The notes: generated by a model not told the origin, from the sequence alone. Positions 8,210-16,528 are shown, counted from the stretch's first letter. The stretch is DNA of 64,000 nt from Alphaproteobacteria bacterium (GCA_033344895.1 JAWPMN010000001.1:1798001-1862000), one strand, 5' to 3'. Made by a program: numbers and translations.

Positions 8210-9841
8210 ATGGATCGTAGGCGGGTTCTCGGTGGCGGTGCGGCTCTGTTGGGCACGGCGATGGGCAGCGGATGGCTGAGCCGCAGCGGCAATGCGTCGA
8301 GCGGGCATGTCGATCCCGACCGGCTGGCGGACCTGCTGGTCGACGGCAGCGATCCGTTGATCCGTGCGGCGGTCAGCGATTATCTGCGGGATGGCGTGGC
8401 GCGGCATTATGCGCTGCGCAACTACGCGGCCTTCTGGTTCGGCAAGGACAGTCCGGACGGTCATGCAAGCGCCTTGCTGGCCGGCCTCGCCCATGCGGAT
8501 ACCGACGCGCTGGACCCAAGGGATTACGACCCGTCGCGCCTGCCCAACTGGGATGCCAGTCCGGAACACCGGGAACTGGCCTACAGCTTCTCCGCGGCGC
8601 GCTACGGCATCGATGTGCAGAGCGGCCGCGCCGATCCGAAGCGGGCCGAACCGGACCTGTTCGTCTATCCCCGCGACACGAAGCCGGAATCGGTGCTGCT
8701 GCGGCTGGGCCTCGCAGCCGACCCGCGGGAGGCACTGGCGACCATGGCGCCGAAATCGGCACGCTATCGTACGCTGAGGACCTCCTACGCCGCCTGGCGC
8801 GCCAAGGCCAGCGAGGAGCCGCCGCCAACTGTCGGCGAAGGACCGGCGATCAAGCCCGGGATGGAGGATGCGCGCCTGTCGGCCATCGCCGACCGGCTGA
8901 CCTATCTGGGAATTCCGATCGACGGCGCGGTGGGCACGGTCTACGACACCGGCCTGCAGGCGGCGGTGGCCGCATTCCAGGGCCGCTTCGGGCTGGCCGC
9001 CGACGGGGTGGTCGGCAAGCAGACCCTGGCCACCCTGAATCGGGACGCGGCGGACTGGGCGCAGACCGCGGCCCTGAACATGGAGCGGCTGCGCTGGCTG
9101 CCGGATGATTTCGGCGCGCGCCATGTGCATGTGAACATCGCGGACTTCCATCTGGAATACTGGGAAGACGGGCAGCCGAATCTCGACATGGTGGTCGTGG
9201 TCGGACGCCCCTATCGCCGCACGCCGGTCTTCTCCGACCGCATCCGCTATATCGATTTCAGTCCGACCTGGACGGTACCACCGGGAATCCTGGTCAAGGA
9301 CATGATCCCGAAGATCAAGAAGGACCCGACGGTCATCGAGAAATTCGGCTATCGTTTCTTCACCGGCGGCGACAGCCCGCGTGAAATCGATCCGGCGCAG
9401 ATCGACTGGACCACCGTGGAGGCGCGGGGCTTCCCCTATCAGATCCAGCAGCGTCCGGGCGACGACAATGCGCTGGGCCGGGTCAAGTTCATGTTCCCGA
9501 ACACCCACAATGTCTATCTGCACGACAGCCCGGCCAAGGAGCTTTATGCCCGGCCGGAAAGGGCCTTCAGTTCCGGCTGCATCCGGGTATCGAAGCCGGA
9601 GGCGCTGGCCCGGGCGTTGCTGCGCGACCAGCCGGACTGGACATCGGAACGCATTGCGGATGCCATGAACCGGGACAAGCCCGTGCGGGTGCTGCTGAAG
9701 GAGACGGTGCCGGTTCATCTGACCTATCTGACCGCCTGGGTACCGCCCGGCGCCGATCTGTCGGATCCGCTGTCGGAGGTGCGGTTCCGGCCGGATGTCT
9801 ATGACCGCGACGGCATTCTGCGCACGGCGCTGGGCGCATAG
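8210..9841 (+). CDS. L,D-transpeptidase (YcbB/LdtD-like) with peptidoglycan-binding domain
   Basis: The 543-residue protein carries a Tat-like export signal (DRRRVLGGGAALLG, residues 2-15), a PGBD-type peptidoglycan-binding domain (about 225-285, RLTYLGIPIDGAVGTVYD to VVGKQTLATLN) and a YkuD catalytic domain (about 300-495). The catalytic block ends in HDSPAKELY...FSSGCIRVSKP (about 437-464), with the His and the SSGCIRV nucleophilic Cys present. Such enzymes form 3-3 cross-links or attach proteins to peptidoglycan in the periplasm. The ATG at 8210 has GGAGG 6 bases upstream; a GTG at 8198 is less likely. The next gene, also Tat-exported, encodes a peptidoglycan peptidase-type protein. Confidence 0.93.
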   Translation: MDRRRVLGGGAALLGTAMGSGWLSRSGNASSGHVDPDRLADLLVDGSDPLIRAAVSDYLRDGVARHYALRNYAAFWFGKDSPDGHASALLAGLAHADTDALDPRDYDPSRLPNWDASPEHRELAYSFSAARYGIDVQSGRADPKRAEPDLFVYPRDTKPESVLLRLGLAADPREALATMAPKSARYRTLRTSYAAWRAKASEEPPPTVGEGPAIKPGMEDARLSAIADRLTYLGIPIDGAVGTVYDTGLQAAVAAFQGRFGLAADGVVGKQTLATLNRDAADWAQTAALNMERLRWLPDDFGARHVHVNIADFHLEYWEDGQPNLDMVVVVGRPYRRTPVFSDRIRYIDFSPTWTVPPGILVKDMIPKIKKDPTVIEKFGYRFFTGGDSPREIDPAQIDWTTVEARGFPYQIQQRPGDDNALGRVKFMFPNTHNVYLHDSPAKELYARPERAFSSGCIRVSKPEALARALLRDQPDWTSERIADAMNRDKPVRVLLKETVPVHLTYLTAWVPPGADLSDPLSEVRFRPDVYDRDGILRTALGA

Positions 9842-9933
9842 CTGAGCGGCGACGCATGCGAATTTTACAGATTGCCCAGTGATCACATTCCGGGATATGG
9901 AGAGAGATCGCTGACAAACGGAGCGTGCGCTTC

Positions 9934-10506
9934 ATGACATTCCTTGATCGACGCCGCTTCATCAGCGGCGCCGCTGGCCTGTTCGGTGCGGCGGCAACCG
10001 CCGGGACCTTCCCGGGAATCACGATGGGCACCGCGCATGCTGCGGCGCCGATCCGGCTTCCAGGGGTGGCCCGTCTCTCCTTCGTTCATCTTCATACCGG
10101 CGAAGAGCTGGCGCTGGCCTTCCGCAAGGATGGGGTCTACGACCCCGGCGCCCTGGATGCGCTGAACAACATCCTGCGTGACTGGCGCACGGGTGAGGCG
10201 GTGGAAATGGATGTCGGTCTGCTGGAGCTGCTGGTGCGCCTGCGCCAGAAGCTGGACAGCAAGGGCCCCTTCGAAATTGTCTCGGCCTATCGGGCGCCCG
10301 CGACCAATGCGGCCCTGGCCTCGAAGAGCGGCGGCGTGGCGAAGCGAAGCTATCACATGCGGGGCATGGCGGTGGACATTCGGGTCCCGAATATCCGGGC
10401 CGAACGGGTGTATCCGGTGGCGCGGGCGCTGCAGGCGGGCGGCGTCGGCCTGTACCGCAAGAACGATTTCGTCCATGTCGACACCGGCCCGGTCCGCACC
10501 TGGTAG
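9934..10506 (+). CDS. DUF882/YcbK-type M15 family peptidase, Tat-exported
   Basis: A 190-residue protein with a Tat signal (DRRRFISGAAGLFGAAATAG, residues about 5-24) and a DUF882 domain (Peptidase_M15 superfamily). Zinc-site motifs are visible: SAYRAPATNAAL (about 113-124), SYHMRGMAVDIRV (about 137-149) and FVHVDTGPVRTW at the C-terminus. YcbK/MepK-type proteins cleave 3-3 peptidoglycan cross-links, the bonds that L,D-transpeptidases make, so the pairing with the upstream gene makes sense. The ATG at 9934 has GGAG 10 bases upstream; a GTG at 9925 is too close to it. Confidence 0.9.
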   Translation: MTFLDRRRFISGAAGLFGAAATAGTFPGITMGTAHAAAPIRLPGVARLSFVHLHTGEELALAFRKDGVYDPGALDALNNILRDWRTGEAVEMDVGLLELLVRLRQKLDSKGPFEIVSAYRAPATNAALASKSGGVAKRSYHMRGMAVDIRVPNIRAERVYPVARALQAGGVGLYRKNDFVHVDTGPVRTW

Positions 10507-10523
10507 GCGTCGGCACTGATCCT

Positions 10524-10550
10524 GCGGGCGGCGGTCAGACAGCGCCGCCC
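10524..10550. terminator. possible bidirectional terminator hairpin
   Basis: CGGGCGGCG and CGCCGCCCG form a 9-bp stem with a 9-base loop between two convergent genes. There is only a short T tract on the plus side (GTTTCT), and the stem overlaps the last codons of the minus-strand DUF4864 gene. Confidence 0.4.
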
Positions 10551-10960
10551 GGCAGTTTCTCCAGCTGACAGCCGGCGATGCGCCAACTGCCATCCTCCAT
10601 TTGCTGCATGAAGTAATAGGCCATCCAGGCCGATCCGTCGCTGGCGACCAGCATCACCGCCTGGGTCGCCCGGTTGCCGGCCGCTTCGAAGCGTTGAAAC
10701 TCGACGGCCTGCGGCGCGATCAGCGGCGCGTAGCCGCGGCTGACCATGTCCATGAAGATGTCGGGATTCTGGAATTTCCGCTGGATGAAGGGCGCGGCAT
10801 AGGAATAGGCCTTGGCCCGATCGCCCTCCGCCATCGCGGTCAACTGGTTCTGGATGATGGCGGCAACGGCGTTTCGGCCGTCCCCGTCCTGTGCCTGCGC
10901 GGTGATCGCGCCGACCGCCGCCAGGCCGGCGACAAGTAGCACTGCATAGAAGATCCGCAT
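10535..10960 (-). CDS. DUF4864 domain periplasmic protein
   Basis: A 141-residue protein with a cleavable signal peptide (residues 1-23, ending AQAQ) and a DUF4864 domain: a helical part (AAIIQNQLTAMAEGDRAKAYSYA) followed by an NTF2-like-looking sheet (QAVMLVASDGSAWMAYYFMQQ, SWRIAGCQLEKLPG). DUF4864 proteins are common in alphaproteobacteria and have no assigned biochemical role. It is convergent with the peptidase gene. Confidence 0.8.
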   Translation of the reverse strand: MRIFYAVLLVAGLAAVGAITAQAQDGDGRNAVAAIIQNQLTAMAEGDRAKAYSYAAPFIQRKFQNPDIFMDMVSRGYAPLIAPQAVEFQRFEAAGNRATQAVMLVASDGSAWMAYYFMQQMEDGSWRIAGCQLEKLPGGAV

Positions 10961-11088
10961 GATACGGCCTCCGGCGTCGTTGGGCCCCTATCAGGGGATA
11001 CGCGCCGGAGGGCTGTCGGGATCACTCGGTCGTTCGCGGGCGGGCCCCTTCCGGTCCGGAATCCGCCGATCCGAATGCCGTCGCCGCG

Positions 11089-12243
11089 TCAGCGGACGTA
11101 GAGGTGAACCTCGTTCTGCGCGACGTTGCGCGAATCCGACAGCAGGTTCACCCGGCCCGGCTGGATGCCCATGCTGGTCAGCGTGCGCAGCACCGCCTCG
11201 GCATTGCGCTGGGCCGCCGCCCCGTTCAGCGCGACCTGCGCCGCATTGCCGCGATCCGGGCTGACCGCCACGAGGTCGAACACGGCGTTCGGCTTGGCCG
11301 TCATCGCCTGGTTCACGGCATTGAACAGCGCCTGCTGATAGGGAACGTTCTCGCGATCGAACTTGATGATGACCAGCGGCTCGGCCGACGGGTCGATGCC
11401 CTGACCGGACGCCGCGACGCGGGCCGCCGCATTCTCGGTCAGCTGGAACGAACGGGTGGCGATATTGGCGCCGTAGAGCTGTCCGTTCTTGATGCCTTCG
11501 GCCAGCGTCGTCATGTTGCCGCGCTCGGCGGAGACATAAAGGTTGTGCCGGTTGATCTCCTGCGTGACGTCGGTCAGCATCCGGTCGAGATCGACCAGCG
11601 ACTGGTGCACGGAATCTTCCAGGACGCGCAGGCGGGCGTGATCCTCATCCACCGCGCCGGACAGGCCGTAGGTCGCCTGAACCGTGCTCAGCAGGAACTT
11701 CCCGAAGGCGGCCTGATCCGAGGCATCACTGTGCAGCTTGGACAACGACGGAATGGTCTGCTCGACCTGGGCCAGGGAGTTCTGGGCCTGGTTCCATTGC
11801 TCGACCAGGATCGGGTTGCCCGGGGTGGTGCCGAGCTGCAGGCGCGAGGTGATCGCGGCCTTGTTGCTGTGATAGGTGTTGGCGTTCGACGCGCTGTTGC
11901 CGCGGATCGCGCTCAGCCGGCCCTTCAGGTCGCCGACCTGCCCGGTCAGCTGCCGCAAATCCTGATCCATCTGGGCGATGCGTTCGCCGACCGCCGTGGT
12001 GCCGGAATAGACGGCCTGGGTGCTGGCCGGGACCGGTGCCGCCGCGGGCTGGGCCGTTGCCTGCTGGGCTGCCGGGGCCGGGCTGCTCTGCGATGCGGTC
12101 GTCGGCTGCGAGGTGGCGGTGTCGCCGCCCGCCGGATCCTGCGCGTCGAGTGACGGCCACAACGAGTCGCACCCGCTGAGCATGACGCATGTCGCGCCGA
12201 TCAGTCCAAGCATCCTGAAAGAAGTCGTCATGCCCTGCACCAT
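11089..12243 (-). CDS. lipoprotein with coiled coil and OmpA-like C-terminal fold
   Basis: A lipobox (LSGC, Cys about residue 25) follows a short hydrophobic signal. Then come a Pro/Ala/Gln-rich linker (about 35-75), a long helical region with likely coiled coil (about 82-265), and a C-terminal domain (about 290-384) whose pattern (VIIKFDRENVPYQQALFNAVNQA, then NAEAVLRTLTSMGIQPGRVNL) resembles a divergent OmpA-type peptidoglycan-associated domain. I infer an outer-membrane lipoprotein that contacts peptidoglycan. An internal ATG at 12231 is an equally good start; neither has a clear ribosome site. Specific role unknown. Confidence 0.7.
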   Translation of the reverse strand: MVQGMTTSFRMLGLIGATCVMLSGCDSLWPSLDAQDPAGGDTATSQPTTASQSSPAPAAQQATAQPAAAPVPASTQAVYSGTTAVGERIAQMDQDLRQLTGQVGDLKGRLSAIRGNSASNANTYHSNKAAITSRLQLGTTPGNPILVEQWNQAQNSLAQVEQTIPSLSKLHSDASDQAAFGKFLLSTVQATYGLSGAVDEDHARLRVLEDSVHQSLVDLDRMLTDVTQEINRHNLYVSAERGNMTTLAEGIKNGQLYGANIATRSFQLTENAAARVAASGQGIDPSAEPLVIIKFDRENVPYQQALFNAVNQAMTAKPNAVFDLVAVSPDRGNAAQVALNGAAAQRNAEAVLRTLTSMGIQPGRVNLLSDSRNVAQNEVHLYVR

Positions 12244-12740
12244 GCCTTGTACCGCCCTGTCTTCCTCGGACCCGCCGCTGGGCCGTCGGGCCGGCCCTTT
12301 ATCGGGCAGCCTCAGTCCAGCCTATCGCGGTTTATGCCCCCATGCGACTCAAGATACCGATCCGCACCCGCGCGGCCGTACCCCGACTCGTTGTCCCATG
12401 CCGGTCCGGACCCTTCATGCGGCGCCACCAAACCGGCGCCGCCGGGCCGAACCCGGCAAACTTAGCGCGGATACTACTTGACCCCGCGTTCGGGGACAAC
12501 CCGCATTCTGGGTGGAGGATAGGCCGAATCCCATTGGACTAGCGCGATTTTTTCCGGCCGTTGCGTCTCGGTCTCACCCGCGTGGGCGGCCCGGTGCCGG
12601 CCCCGCATGCGCCCCGTTCGCCGCCGCGAAATCGGCCGGAAGCGCATCTTTGTCATTTTCTTGCAAATCGGCCCTTGCCAATCGTCCCCGCTTGGCCTAT
12701 CAACCGCGCCGCGCCGCCGATCATCGGCCGGCCACACAGC
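12244..12740. other. intergenic region upstream of lipoprotein gene and tRNA
   Basis: About 500 bases with no convincing gene. Short open frames on both strands lack ribosome sites and have low-complexity Arg/Pro-rich products. It should hold the promoter of the lipoprotein gene (minus strand) and of the tRNA (plus strand), but I cannot place either with confidence. Confidence 0.6.
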
Positions 12741-12817
12741 GCGCCCCTAGCTCAACTGGATAGAGCACCTGACTACGGATCAGGAGGTTGGGGGTTCGAA
12801 TCCTCCGGGGCGCGCCA
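12741..12817 (+). tRNA. tRNA-Arg (anticodon ACG)
   Basis: A complete 77-base cloverleaf. The acceptor stem GCGCCCC (12741-12747) pairs with GGGGCGC (12807-12813), followed by a G discriminator and an encoded CCA (12815-12817). The anticodon stem CCTGA/TCAGG frames the loop CTACGGA, giving anticodon ACG (12775-12777), normally edited to ICG to read CGU, CGC and CGA. The T arm contains GGTTCGAATCC. Confidence 0.97.
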
Positions 12818-12993
12818 TTTTCTTTCTGAAAAATCCGGGGCTACCGACTGCGCGTCTATCGGGTGCGCTTGTCGTTCGATTTTCTGATCCGGTGCTCCGG
12901 GTCGGTCGCGTGGCCTGCGTTGGAAGCCGCTGATATCTCGAAGAAAAGAGCGACTGTGTGCCGCGGGCCGGGCGCGGTCGAAAATCGTCCCGC

Positions 12994-13036
12994 TGTGACC
13001 GTCGTCACTGTTCCGCGGGATCGCCCATACTATCTA
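12994..13036 (+). promoter_or_regulatory. CRP-like site and -10 element upstream of the riboswitch
   Basis: TGTGA-CCGTCG-TCACT (12994-13009) differs by one base from the TGTGA-N6-TCACA operator of CRP-type regulators. A TATCTA element at 13031-13036 would give a start near 13043, which puts the centre of the site at about -41.5, the class II activating position. The transcript would then begin about 25 bases before the cyclic-di-GMP aptamer. Confidence 0.5.
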
Positions 13037-13067
13037 TATGCGTATCGGTAGGAAGACGCGGATGTCG

Positions 13068-13159
13068 CGCCTTTCGATCAAGGCAAACCGTCGGTAACGG
13101 CGGGACGCAAAGCCTCCGGCCCCGGCGCGTTCACGGGGTAGCGGGGTTGCCGAAAAGCG
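13068..13159 (+). promoter_or_regulatory. cyclic-di-GMP-I (GEMM-I) riboswitch
   Basis: The segment matches the GEMM-I aptamer closely: AGGCAAACC at 13080-13089, a P2 stem closed by a GUAA tetraloop (13095-13098), the near-invariant GGGACGCAAAGCCUCCGGCC block (13102-13121), and GGUAGCGGGGUUGCCG (13137-13152). P1 can form between CGCCTTTCG (13068-13076) and CGAAAAGCG (13151-13159). The 3' strand of P1 ends about 6 bases before the purine-rich TGGAAA that serves the GTG start at 13177, so control may act on ribosome access rather than termination; I see no terminator hairpin in between. Confidence 0.93.
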
Positions 13160-13176
13160 AAGACTGGAAACAACGC

Positions 13177-13713
13177 GTGACGCCGAAAGCTGTACGCCCG
13201 ATGGGTTTTGACCGCCTGCTTCTCTATACAATGATCGCCTTTTTCGGGGCGTTGCCGATCATCCTGATGCCGTTATTCGGCGACCAGGTCATCGACGCCG
13301 TGGAGGAAATCTCCGACACCGACGACGACCGACCGCGGGATGACGGCGAACCGGTGCGCCTGGTGACCGGCCCGCTGATGAACGTCTCCGGTCGGATCAA
13401 GGACGGCCTTGTGGCGGTGATCGATCTGCCGAACCGCACGACGGCGGATGCCCTGTGCGAGCAATCACCCTATCTGCACGACCGTCTGCAGGTGTTCGCG
13501 GCGGAGCACCCGTCCAGGCTGGATCAGAAGACCCGCATCTCGGGCCGGGACCCGGTCCTGATCCGGGCGCTGCGCGAGAAGTTTCCCGACATTCCGATGG
13601 ACGCCGTCCGGCTGACCGAACCGACGGCCTACAAATCGATCTATCCGAGCCGAGACGTCTATGAATGTCAGGGCCTCAGCTATCGGCGGATCGCCCAGAA
13701 ATCCCATCAGTAG
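13177..13713 (+). CDS. riboswitch-controlled membrane-anchored protein of unknown function
   Basis: A 178-residue protein with one N-terminal transmembrane segment (about residues 15-33, LYTMIAFFGALPIILMPLF), an acidic linker (VEEISDTDDDRPRDDGEP) and a soluble part of about 115 residues, presumably periplasmic. I recognise no family. The layout (one membrane helix plus a small outside domain) recalls FliL-type proteins, but sequence support is weak. The GTG at 13177 has TGGAAA upstream and lies just after the riboswitch; an ATG at 13201 is the alternative and starts nearer the helix. mmcB follows 56 bases downstream with its own promoter. The c-di-GMP aptamer suggests a role in motility, attachment or envelope change. 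Confidence 0.75.
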   Translation: MTPKAVRPMGFDRLLLYTMIAFFGALPIILMPLFGDQVIDAVEEISDTDDDRPRDDGEPVRLVTGPLMNVSGRIKDGLVAVIDLPNRTTADALCEQSPYLHDRLQVFAAEHPSRLDQKTRISGRDPVLIRALREKFPDIPMDAVRLTEPTAYKSIYPSRDVYECQGLSYRRIAQKSHQ

Positions 13714-13749
13714 TTCCCGGTTTGTTTTCCTTTCGGACTCGTCTATTGT
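13713..13749 (+). promoter_or_regulatory. LexA (SOS) box and promoter of mmcB
   Basis: GTTC-N7-GTTT (13713-13727) differs by one base from the alphaproteobacterial LexA operator GTTC-N7-GTTC. It overlaps a plausible -35 TTGTTT (13722-13727), which is 16 bases from a -10 TATTGT (13744-13749). The box begins at the last base of the preceding stop codon. mmcB is a known LexA target in Caulobacter, which agrees with this placement. Confidence 0.65.
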
Positions 13750-13768
13750 GCCCGGAAAGGAGAGCGCC

Positions 13769-14233
13769 ATGTCAGATCTGTCCCTGGAGACAGCCGAGCC
13801 ATCCGGTTTCGGCACGCGGCCCGATGCGACCTTCGCGGTGACGCGGGGCACGACGCGCCTGCTGCGGGAAATGGGGCTGGCCTGCCTGACGGAGGTGCCG
13901 CTGAAGACTGGCCGCCGGGTCGACATCATGGCCCTGGACAAGAAAGGGCAGACGACGGTCGTGGAGGTCAAATCCTCGCTGGAGGATTATGCGGCCGATT
14001 CCAAATGGGGCGAGTATCTGCCGTTCTGCGACCGGTTCTATTTTGCCGTTCCGACGGACTTTCCCATCGATATCTTGCCGGAGGAGGTCGGCCTGATCAT
14101 CGCCGACGCCTATGGCGCATCCATCGAGCGGACGGCAGCGGAAGGCAGCATGAATGCCAGTCGCCGGAAATCCCTGACCCTGCGGTTTGCCCGCCTCGCC
14201 GCGGAACGCTGGATGCGCATGGTGGATGCCTAG
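13769..14233 (+). CDS. mmcB: MmcB family DNA repair protein
   Basis: The 154-residue protein matches MmcB, an alphaproteobacterial nuclease-fold protein needed for mitomycin C resistance. A PD-(D/E)xK-like core is visible: RRVDIMALDKKGQTTVVEVKSS (about 49-70, with Asp and the E-x-K pair), then KWGEYLPFCDRFYFAVP (about 80-96) and GLIIADAYGA. The ATG at 13769 has AAAGGAGAG upstream. A LexA-type box 42 bases before the start supports SOS induction. The C-terminal tail (RRKSLTLRFARLAAERWMRM) is basic and may bind DNA. Confidence 0.92.
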   Translation: MSDLSLETAEPSGFGTRPDATFAVTRGTTRLLREMGLACLTEVPLKTGRRVDIMALDKKGQTTVVEVKSSLEDYAADSKWGEYLPFCDRFYFAVPTDFPIDILPEEVGLIIADAYGASIERTAAEGSMNASRRKSLTLRFARLAAERWMRMVDA

Positions 14234-14265
14234 CGGCCGCGCCGAGTGCCCGGGCCAGCTAGAGG

Positions 14266-15741
14266 TCAACTGCGGTTCAGCTTTGCGATCGTGTTCGTGG
14301 TGGAATGGCCGTCGACCAGATCGGCCAGCACGACCCTGCCCCCCAGGCGTTCGACGACATCGGCGCCGACGACCTTGTCCCGGGTGTAGTCCGCGCCCTT
14401 TACCAGCACATCCGGCTCCAGCGCCGTGATCAGGGAGAGCGGCGTGTCCTCCCCGAAGATCACGACCAGATCGACATCGCCCAGCGCGGCCAGCACCGCC
14501 GCGCGGGCACTTTCCGGCTGAACCGGTCGGTCCGGTCCCTTCAGGCGGGCGACGGAGGCATCGCTGTTCAGGCCGATCACCAGCCGATCGCAGGCCGCGC
14601 GGGCCTGGGCGATGAGCGAAACATGGCCGGGATGCAGCAGGTCGAAGCAGCCATTGGTGAAGCCGACCGATTTGCCTGCCCGGCGCCAGGCGGCGATACG
14701 GTCGACGGCCTCCGCCTGGGTCAGCACCTTGGATTCCCCGGCTTCCAGGCGCTCCTCATGGCTGTCGTTCAGGATCTCGCCCGGATAGGCGACGGCGGTG
14801 CCGGCCTTGGCGACCACGATGCCGGCGGCGCGGTTTGCCAGGGCGGCCGCGTCCCGGGCGTCGAGACCCGCGGCCAGACCGGCGGCCAATGCGGCGACAA
14901 CGGTATCCCCGGCACCGGCGACGTCGAAGACTTCGCGGGCGCGGGCGGGCAGGTGGATGGCGCTTTCGGTCCCATCCGCGGGGTGGCGGTAGAGGGTCAT
15001 GCCCTCCTCTGACCGGGTGGCGAGCACACCGCCCAGGCCGCAGGTGTCGGTCAGATGGCGGCAGGCGGCGATCACCGCCGCATCGCCTTCCGCGGACATG
15101 CCGCTGGCCAGGGTCAGTTCCGCACGGTTCGGCGTCACAAGGTCGGCACCGCGATAGCGGGAGAAATCCCGGCCTTTCGGATCGACGATGACGGGGACGC
15201 CCGCCGCCCGGGCCGCGTCGATCAGCGCGGTGATCAGCGCGTCCGACAGCACTCCCTTGCCGTAATCCGAGAGGATCAGCGTGCCGACGCCGGGAAGGGC
15301 CGCCAGGGCTGCATTCCGAAGCGCGGCGGCGGTCTCGTCAGGGAAGGGGCCTGTGCGCTCCCGGTCGGTTCGTAGCAACTGGGCGCGGCCCGCGATATAG
15401 CGGGTCTTGACCGCCGTCGGCCGGTCCGGCGCGGTGATAGACGCATCCGTGACGCCGGGCAGTTCGGCCAGCATCCCGGCCAGTTCCTCAGCCGCCGGAT
15501 CGTCGCCGACCGCGCCGACCAGGGTGCATTTCGCGCCCAGTGCGGAAAGGTTGCGCGCGACGTTGGCCGCGCCGCCCAGGGCAGGCCTTTCGCGCTGAAC
15601 CGACAGCACTGGGATCGGCGCTTCCGGTGAAATGCGCTCGACCTTGCCTTCGACAAAACGGTCCAGCATCAGGTCGCCCACGCAGAGCACATTGGCCCCG
15701 CCCAGCCGCTCCAGAATTGCCGCCAGATCGGTCTCCGTCAT
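14266..15741 (-). CDS. hldE: bifunctional heptose 7-phosphate kinase / heptose 1-phosphate adenylyltransferase
   Basis: HldE makes ADP-heptose for the lipopolysaccharide inner core. The N-terminal part (about 1-320) is a PfkB/ribokinase-type kinase with GGAANVARNL (56-65) and the anion-hole motif DVAGAGDTVVAAL (about 267-279). The C-terminal part (about 345-491) is a cytidylyltransferase-like domain with TNGCFDLLHPGHVSLI (HxGH type), GLNSDASVARLKGPDRP and KGADYTRDKVVGAD. The length of 491 is typical of the fused form. A phosphoprotein-phosphatase gene lies 37 bases upstream on the same strand. Its presence implies heptose-containing LPS in this organism. Confidence 0.96.
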   Translation of the reverse strand: MTETDLAAILERLGGANVLCVGDLMLDRFVEGKVERISPEAPIPVLSVQRERPALGGAANVARNLSALGAKCTLVGAVGDDPAAEELAGMLAELPGVTDASITAPDRPTAVKTRYIAGRAQLLRTDRERTGPFPDETAAALRNAALAALPGVGTLILSDYGKGVLSDALITALIDAARAAGVPVIVDPKGRDFSRYRGADLVTPNRAELTLASGMSAEGDAAVIAACRHLTDTCGLGGVLATRSEEGMTLYRHPADGTESAIHLPARAREVFDVAGAGDTVVAALAAGLAAGLDARDAAALANRAAGIVVAKAGTAVAYPGEILNDSHEERLEAGESKVLTQAEAVDRIAAWRRAGKSVGFTNGCFDLLHPGHVSLIAQARAACDRLVIGLNSDASVARLKGPDRPVQPESARAAVLAALGDVDLVVIFGEDTPLSLITALEPDVLVKGADYTRDKVVGADVVERLGGRVVLADLVDGHSTTNTIAKLNRS

Positions 15742-15778
15742 GTCCGGACTGTCCTTGATTTCGATGGGGAAAGACGCG

Positions 15779-16528
15779 TCAGCGAAAGTCGCGCGGCCCC
15801 GCGTGAAGGAAGGCCTTTTCGGTACCCCAGAACAATCCCGCCGTCAAATATCCGCCCTTGCCGGCACCGGTATCCACGCAGATTCGATTCGGATGCAGCT
15901 CCGGGTCCGGCGACGGGGTGTGCCCGTGCACCACCAATCCGCCGAAATCGTGGCAGCTGTCCAGGAACGGCTCGCGAATCCACATCATGTCGCTGTCGGT
16001 CTGATCGTCGACGGCGATTCCGGGGCGCAGACCGGCATGGACAAAGATGAAGTCCCCGTCCCGATGGAGGGTCGACAGCCCCTCCAGAAACTGGCGATGG
16101 GGGGCCGGTAATGCGGCGTCCAGATCGCGCCGGCAGCGCTGGAATCCGGCGATGTCGAACGGATCGTCCGGCGGCGTGACGCCATAGCTTTGCACCGTCG
16201 CGTCGCCCCCATTGGCGATCCAGGCCCCGCCGAGACGCAAATCCCCGTCATTGAGGAAACGCAGCATCATTTCCTCATGATTGCCGCGCAGAAAGACCGC
16301 ATCGATCCCCGCCTTGCGCATGTCGATCAGCCGGTCGATGACACCGGCGGAATCCGGGCCGCGGTCGATATAGTCGCCGACAAAGACGAACCGGTCATGC
16401 AGGGCGGCATTGTTGTCGCCGGCTTCGCGGCCGATCCGGGCCAGCAGTTCTTCCAGCAGGTCCAGATGACCGTGAACGTCGCCAACGGCGATCAGCCGCA
16501 CACCGTCCGGTGCGCGGGATCGGTTCAA
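15779..16528 (-). CDS. metallophosphoesterase, PPP-family serine/threonine phosphatase type
   Basis: A 249-residue phosphoesterase with all PPP metal-binding signatures intact: GDVHG (16-20), GDYIDRG (51-57), RGNHE (81-85), FVHAG (about 166-170), VVHGHTP (about 199-205) and DTGAGKGG (about 218-225). Relatives include bacterial Ser/Thr phosphatases and diadenosine tetraphosphatases; the substrate cannot be told from sequence. It lies 37 bases upstream of hldE and may be co-transcribed. It is the functional counterpart for comparison with the motif-poor paralogue at 45645. Confidence 0.88.
   Translation of the reverse strand: MNRSRAPDGVRLIAVGDVHGHLDLLEELLARIGREAGDNNAALHDRFVFVGDYIDRGPDSAGVIDRLIDMRKAGIDAVFLRGNHEEMMLRFLNDGDLRLGGAWIANGGDATVQSYGVTPPDDPFDIAGFQRCRRDLDAALPAPHRQFLEGLSTLHRDGDFIFVHAGLRPGIAVDDQTDSDMMWIREPFLDSCHDFGGLVVHGHTPSPDPELHPNRICVDTGAGKGGYLTAGLFWGTEKAFLHAGPRDFR

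Noticed and set aside
7619-9886. Minus-strand open frame of 755 codons opposite the L,D-transpeptidase gene
   Set aside because: It is the mirror of a GC-rich plus-strand gene with full YkuD motifs; the product is rich in Arg, Gly and His with no domain.
12474-12763. Short open frames on both strands before the tRNA
   Set aside because: No ribosome sites, Arg/Pro-rich products, and one runs into the tRNA gene.
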